From: JANMZO01 sp963763135 | Lineage (GTDB): Bacteria > Actinomycetota > Acidimicrobiia > Acidimicrobiales > JANYDT01 | Reading direction: 5' to 3' | DNA: 64,000 nucleotides | NCBI GenBank assembly: GCA_963763135.1 | Contig: CAVXNJ010000001.1 | Coordinates: 439,333-503,332 of the forward strand | Shown: positions 61,935 to 64,000 of the stretch, in pieces | Layout: each line of letters starts with the position of its first letter | Numbering within the stretch: position 1 is the stretch's first letter | Notes under the pieces: generated by a model | Databases searched by the model: none | What the model was told of the DNA's origin: nothing | The model's input: the letters and a program-made list of their open reading frames with translations, nothing else | Program-made: the position numbers and the translations under genes

Positions 61935-63269
61935 CTACAGGCGGATCTTCACGGCGTTGGCGTGGGCCGGGAAGCCTTCGTGATCGGCCAACGCTATGAC
62001 GCTCGGTGCGGCACGCCGCATCGCTGCGTTGTCGGAGTGGGCCACCGCCGTGCGCTTCAGGAACGCTTCGGCGGTGATACCGCTGGCGGAGCTCGCGAAG
62101 CCGCTCGTCGGTAGCGACGCGGGGCAGCCGATGATGAAGTTCGCCATGGAGAAGGTAGTTTCCTGGCCGAGGAGTACTTCGCCCGCGGTGTGGATCAGCG
62201 GCAGGGTCGCGTGGTTGTCGACGGTCACAAGTTGCAGGTGCTCGGGGCCGAACACGTTGGCCACTTCTGCGCCCTGCTCGATGGACTCGACGATCACGCA
62301 GCCCCCGTTGATACCGAGCGACGCGGCAGCGGCTTCGCGGCGCTGCTCGGGAAGCAACGCGATCTGTCGGGAGAGTTCGATTTGCGCCGCCGCGACAAGG
62401 GCGCGGTCGGTGGTGACGAGCACTGACGTGGAGTCGGTTCCGTGCTCGGCTTCGTTGAGGAGATCCGCGGCGAGTCGAACGGGATCGGCCGAGGAGTCGG
62501 CGAGAATGAGCGACTCGGTGGGGCCGAGGAGCATCATCGTCGAGCACCCGTAGCGCTGTACCTCGATCTGTGCACAGGTGACCGCGGGCGAACCGGGGCC
62601 GACGACCTTTACGACCTTCGGGATGGTCTGGGTGCCGAATGCGACCGCTGCCACCCCGGCAGGTCCGTTGACCCGGAACACGTCGCGCAGGCCCAGTTCA
62701 TCCGCGACCACGAGCGTCGCGGCATCGACTTCACCGGTCACCGAGCCCGGCACCGGTGGCGTGATGACAACTCGCGTCGGCACCCCGGCCACTACGGCGG
62801 GCGTGCCGATCTGGGCGAGCACACTCGGGTAACTGGCCTTGCCGCTAGGGCAGAACAGGCCGGTCGAATGGATCACGGTGGTCTTCTCCCCGACGAACAG
62901 GCCCGGCTCGCTTTCGAACCACCAGTCCTTCGCCTTGTGCATCATGACCTGCTCGTTGTACCGGCGGATGTGGTCGATCATGTCGCGGATCGCGTTGGTG
63001 ACGGGCGCCGCAAGTGTGACGCGGGCCCGGTCGAATTCGTCGTCGGTCACCCGCAGGCGGTCGGGTTCCACCGTTATGTGGTCGAAGTCGCGCAGGGCTC
63101 GACACACCGCTTCGTCGCCGTGCTCCCGCACGTCGTCGATGATCTTGCCGATGTTGGCCTTCAGCGTCGGGCTGAAGATTTCACCGATGCCGCGGCCCAG
63201 CAGTTGCGCCCGCTGCGCCTCGGTCATCTCGCTCCACACCATCACCCGCATCACGTCGTTCGCACTCAT
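61935..63269 (-). CDS. hisD: histidinol dehydrogenase
   Basis: A 444-residue enzyme for the last two oxidations to histidine. VRVNGPAGVAAVAFGTQTIPKVVKVVGPGS holds the NAD-binding segment, STGLFCPSGKASYPSVLAQ is a conserved HisD motif, SSADPVRLAADLLNEAEHG and NVFGPEHLQL the catalytic/metal region. The start is ATG 63269, seven nt after a TAGCCT -10 box; the same-frame extension to 63452 is Arg-rich repeat sequence. No other his gene is in the window. Confidence 0.95.
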   Translation of the reverse strand: MSANDVMRVMVWSEMTEAQRAQLLGRGIGEIFSPTLKANIGKIIDDVREHGDEAVCRALRDFDHITVEPDRLRVTDDEFDRARVTLAAPVTNAIRDMIDHIRRYNEQVMMHKAKDWWFESEPGLFVGEKTTVIHSTGLFCPSGKASYPSVLAQIGTPAVVAGVPTRVVITPPVPGSVTGEVDAATLVVADELGLRDVFRVNGPAGVAAVAFGTQTIPKVVKVVGPGSPAVTCAQIEVQRYGCSTMMLLGPTESLILADSSADPVRLAADLLNEAEHGTDSTSVLVTTDRALVAAAQIELSRQIALLPEQRREAAAASLGINGGCVIVESIEQGAEVANVFGPEHLQLVTVDNHATLPLIHTAGEVLLGQETTFSMANFIIGCPASLPTSGFASSASGITAEAFLKRTAVAHSDNAAMRRAAPSVIALADHEGFPAHANAVKIRL

Positions 63270-63276
63270 ACCAACG

Positions 63277-63282
63277 AGGCTA
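63277..63282 (-). promoter_or_regulatory. -10 box, leaderless hisD
   Basis: On the minus strand TAGCCT is followed by 7 nt and ATG 63269. Confidence 0.6.
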
Positions 63283-63313
63283 GCGGCGCCCAGCCACCAC
63301 CCCGACCGCGGTG

Positions 63314-63706
63314 AAGGCCGCCAGCGGAAGGGTGCCGAAGCGCAGCGGAGGCGGGCCCCACCGCCATCGGACACACTGCGGCCCCGGCGAGGGCGCAGAG
63401 AAATGAACGAGCGCCAGCGAGAGAATGCAGCGAGCCACCGAGACCGGATCAAGGCCGCCAGCGGAAGGGTGCCGAAGCGAAGCGGAGGCGGGCCCCACCG
63501 CGATTAAGCACAGCGCGGCCCCGGCGAGGGCCAGAGAGCGGCGGAGGCGGGCCCCACCGCCATCAGACACAGTGCGGCCCCGGCGAGGGCGCAGAGAGCG
63601 GAGGGAGCGAAGCGACTAAAGCGAGCGAGCCACCGAGACCGGATCAAGGCCGCCAGCGGAAGGGTGCCGAAGCGAAGCGGAGGCGGGCCCCACCGCCATT
63701 AGGCAC
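63314..63706. repeat. imperfect repeats upstream of hisD
   Basis: The core GCGGAGGCGGGCCCCACCGC occurs four times. A 70-bp segment starting GAGCCACCGAGACCGGATCA is identical at 63432-63501 and 63627-63696 (195 bp apart). Two of the copies are followed by CATYAGRCACAGTGCGGCCC variants. This fills most of the 505 bp between hisD and the next gene; Arg-rich frames across it are artefacts. Confidence 0.88.
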
Positions 63707-63707
63707 A

Positions 63708-63750
63708 GTGTGTGCGTCTTCTTAGGCCTGGTCTAAGAAAACGCACACAC
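63708..63750 (-). terminator. long hairpin after carboxyltransferase gene
   Basis: An 18-bp stem with one mismatch (63708-63725 against 63733-63750, arms starting GTGTGTGCGTC) closes on GCCTGGT. It lies 25 nt past the stop of the minus-strand gene. Confidence 0.8.
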
Positions 63751-63774
63751 TCCGGATGAGACTAGATGACACGG

Positions 63775-64000
63775 TTAAATCGTGTCGACGAAGGCGGCGC
63801 TTCTTCGAGTGGCGGCGGGCGGGCTTGGGGCGGATTCGAAGGCGGCGACGATCCAGCGGCGGGTGTCGGCGGGGTCGATGACGTCGTCGATTTCGAAGTA
63901 TGAGGCGGTGCTGAGGGCCTTGCCGTTCTGGTACATCCGGGCGATCAGCTCGTTTTCCTTGGTGAGGCGTTCATCGGGGTCCTCGATGGCGGCGAGCTCG
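63775..64000 (-). CDS. acyl-CoA carboxylase carboxyltransferase subunit, C-terminal end
   Basis: The frame enters from the right edge and stops at TAA 63777-63775; 74 residues are visible. KENELIARMYQNGKALSTASYFEIDDVIDPADTRRWI is the highly conserved C-terminus of propionyl/acetyl-CoA carboxylase beta chains, in which IDPADTRRWI closes the second crotonase-like domain. The last 25 residues are Ala/Pro/Ser-rich. The substrate preference cannot be judged from this end. Confidence 0.85.
   Translation of the reverse strand, partial: ELAAIEDPDERLTKENELIARMYQNGKALSTASYFEIDDVIDPADTRRWIVAAFESAPSPPAATRRSAAFVDTI

Noticed and set aside
61935..63452. Longer N-terminus for hisD (to 63452)
   Set aside because: The extra 61 residues are Arg-rich and come from the repeat block; ATG 63269 has a -10 box at the right distance and gives the normal family length.

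Overview
The window is 64 kb of GC-rich DNA (low 60s % GC by eye) with many GTG starts and dense start/stop overlaps. Several markers point to Actinomycetota: DUF3499 and DUF5719 proteins beside a giant membrane glycosyltransferase, LexA boxes of the GAAC-N4-GTTC type at recA, and a Lys/Ala-rich histone/HBHA-like protein. I lean towards class Acidimicrobiia, but that placement is an inference. I saw no rRNA or tRNA gene, no CRISPR array, no insertion sequence and no prophage.

Layout. 0-7 kb (minus strand): an envelope operon of giant GT2/polytopic protein, DUF5719, DUF3499 and a partial membrane protein. 7.2-30 kb: a surface-polysaccharide locus with a GDP-deoxyhexose reductase-like SDR, about eight glycosyltransferases, a Wzm-like permease and a Wzt-like ATPase with a carbohydrate-binding tail, a polytopic membrane protein, a LytR-CpsA-Psr ligase and secreted proteins. 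Together these look able to build a deoxysugar-containing glycan, export it by the ABC route and attach it to the wall. 30-43 kb: assorted genes, including a TSUP permease, a HerA-like ATPase translationally coupled to a 2-oxoglutarate oxygenase, a methyltransferase, a nucleoside hydrolase, a DrrA/B-type ABC exporter, a MoxR-VWA protein and a tyrosine phosphatase. 44-55.5 kb: recA, cinA, pgsA and rimO in the usual order and strand, but separated by capA-like, aminotransferase, MFS and regulator genes. 55.8-64 kb: DUF4230, SMP-30, thrB, a cNMP-patatin protein, dienelactone hydrolase, hisD and the end of an acyl-CoA carboxyltransferase.

Three features stand out. (1) A 12-bp palindrome, TANGYNNRCNTA, occurs at least 16 times, almost always inside genes and often through rare codons. 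(2) Intergenic hairpins have unrelated stems but reused loops or arms; the best case is a run of four with the loop TCCGTCG starting inside the end of the DUF4230 gene. (3) Many genes carry a TANNNT -10 box only 6-9 nt before the start codon, which indicates widespread leaderless mRNAs.

Caution: about a dozen otherwise intact genes are broken by single-base indels, mostly in short homopolymers. Uncorrected sequencing error is the likeliest cause, so those genes are annotated as whole units with the break point given.
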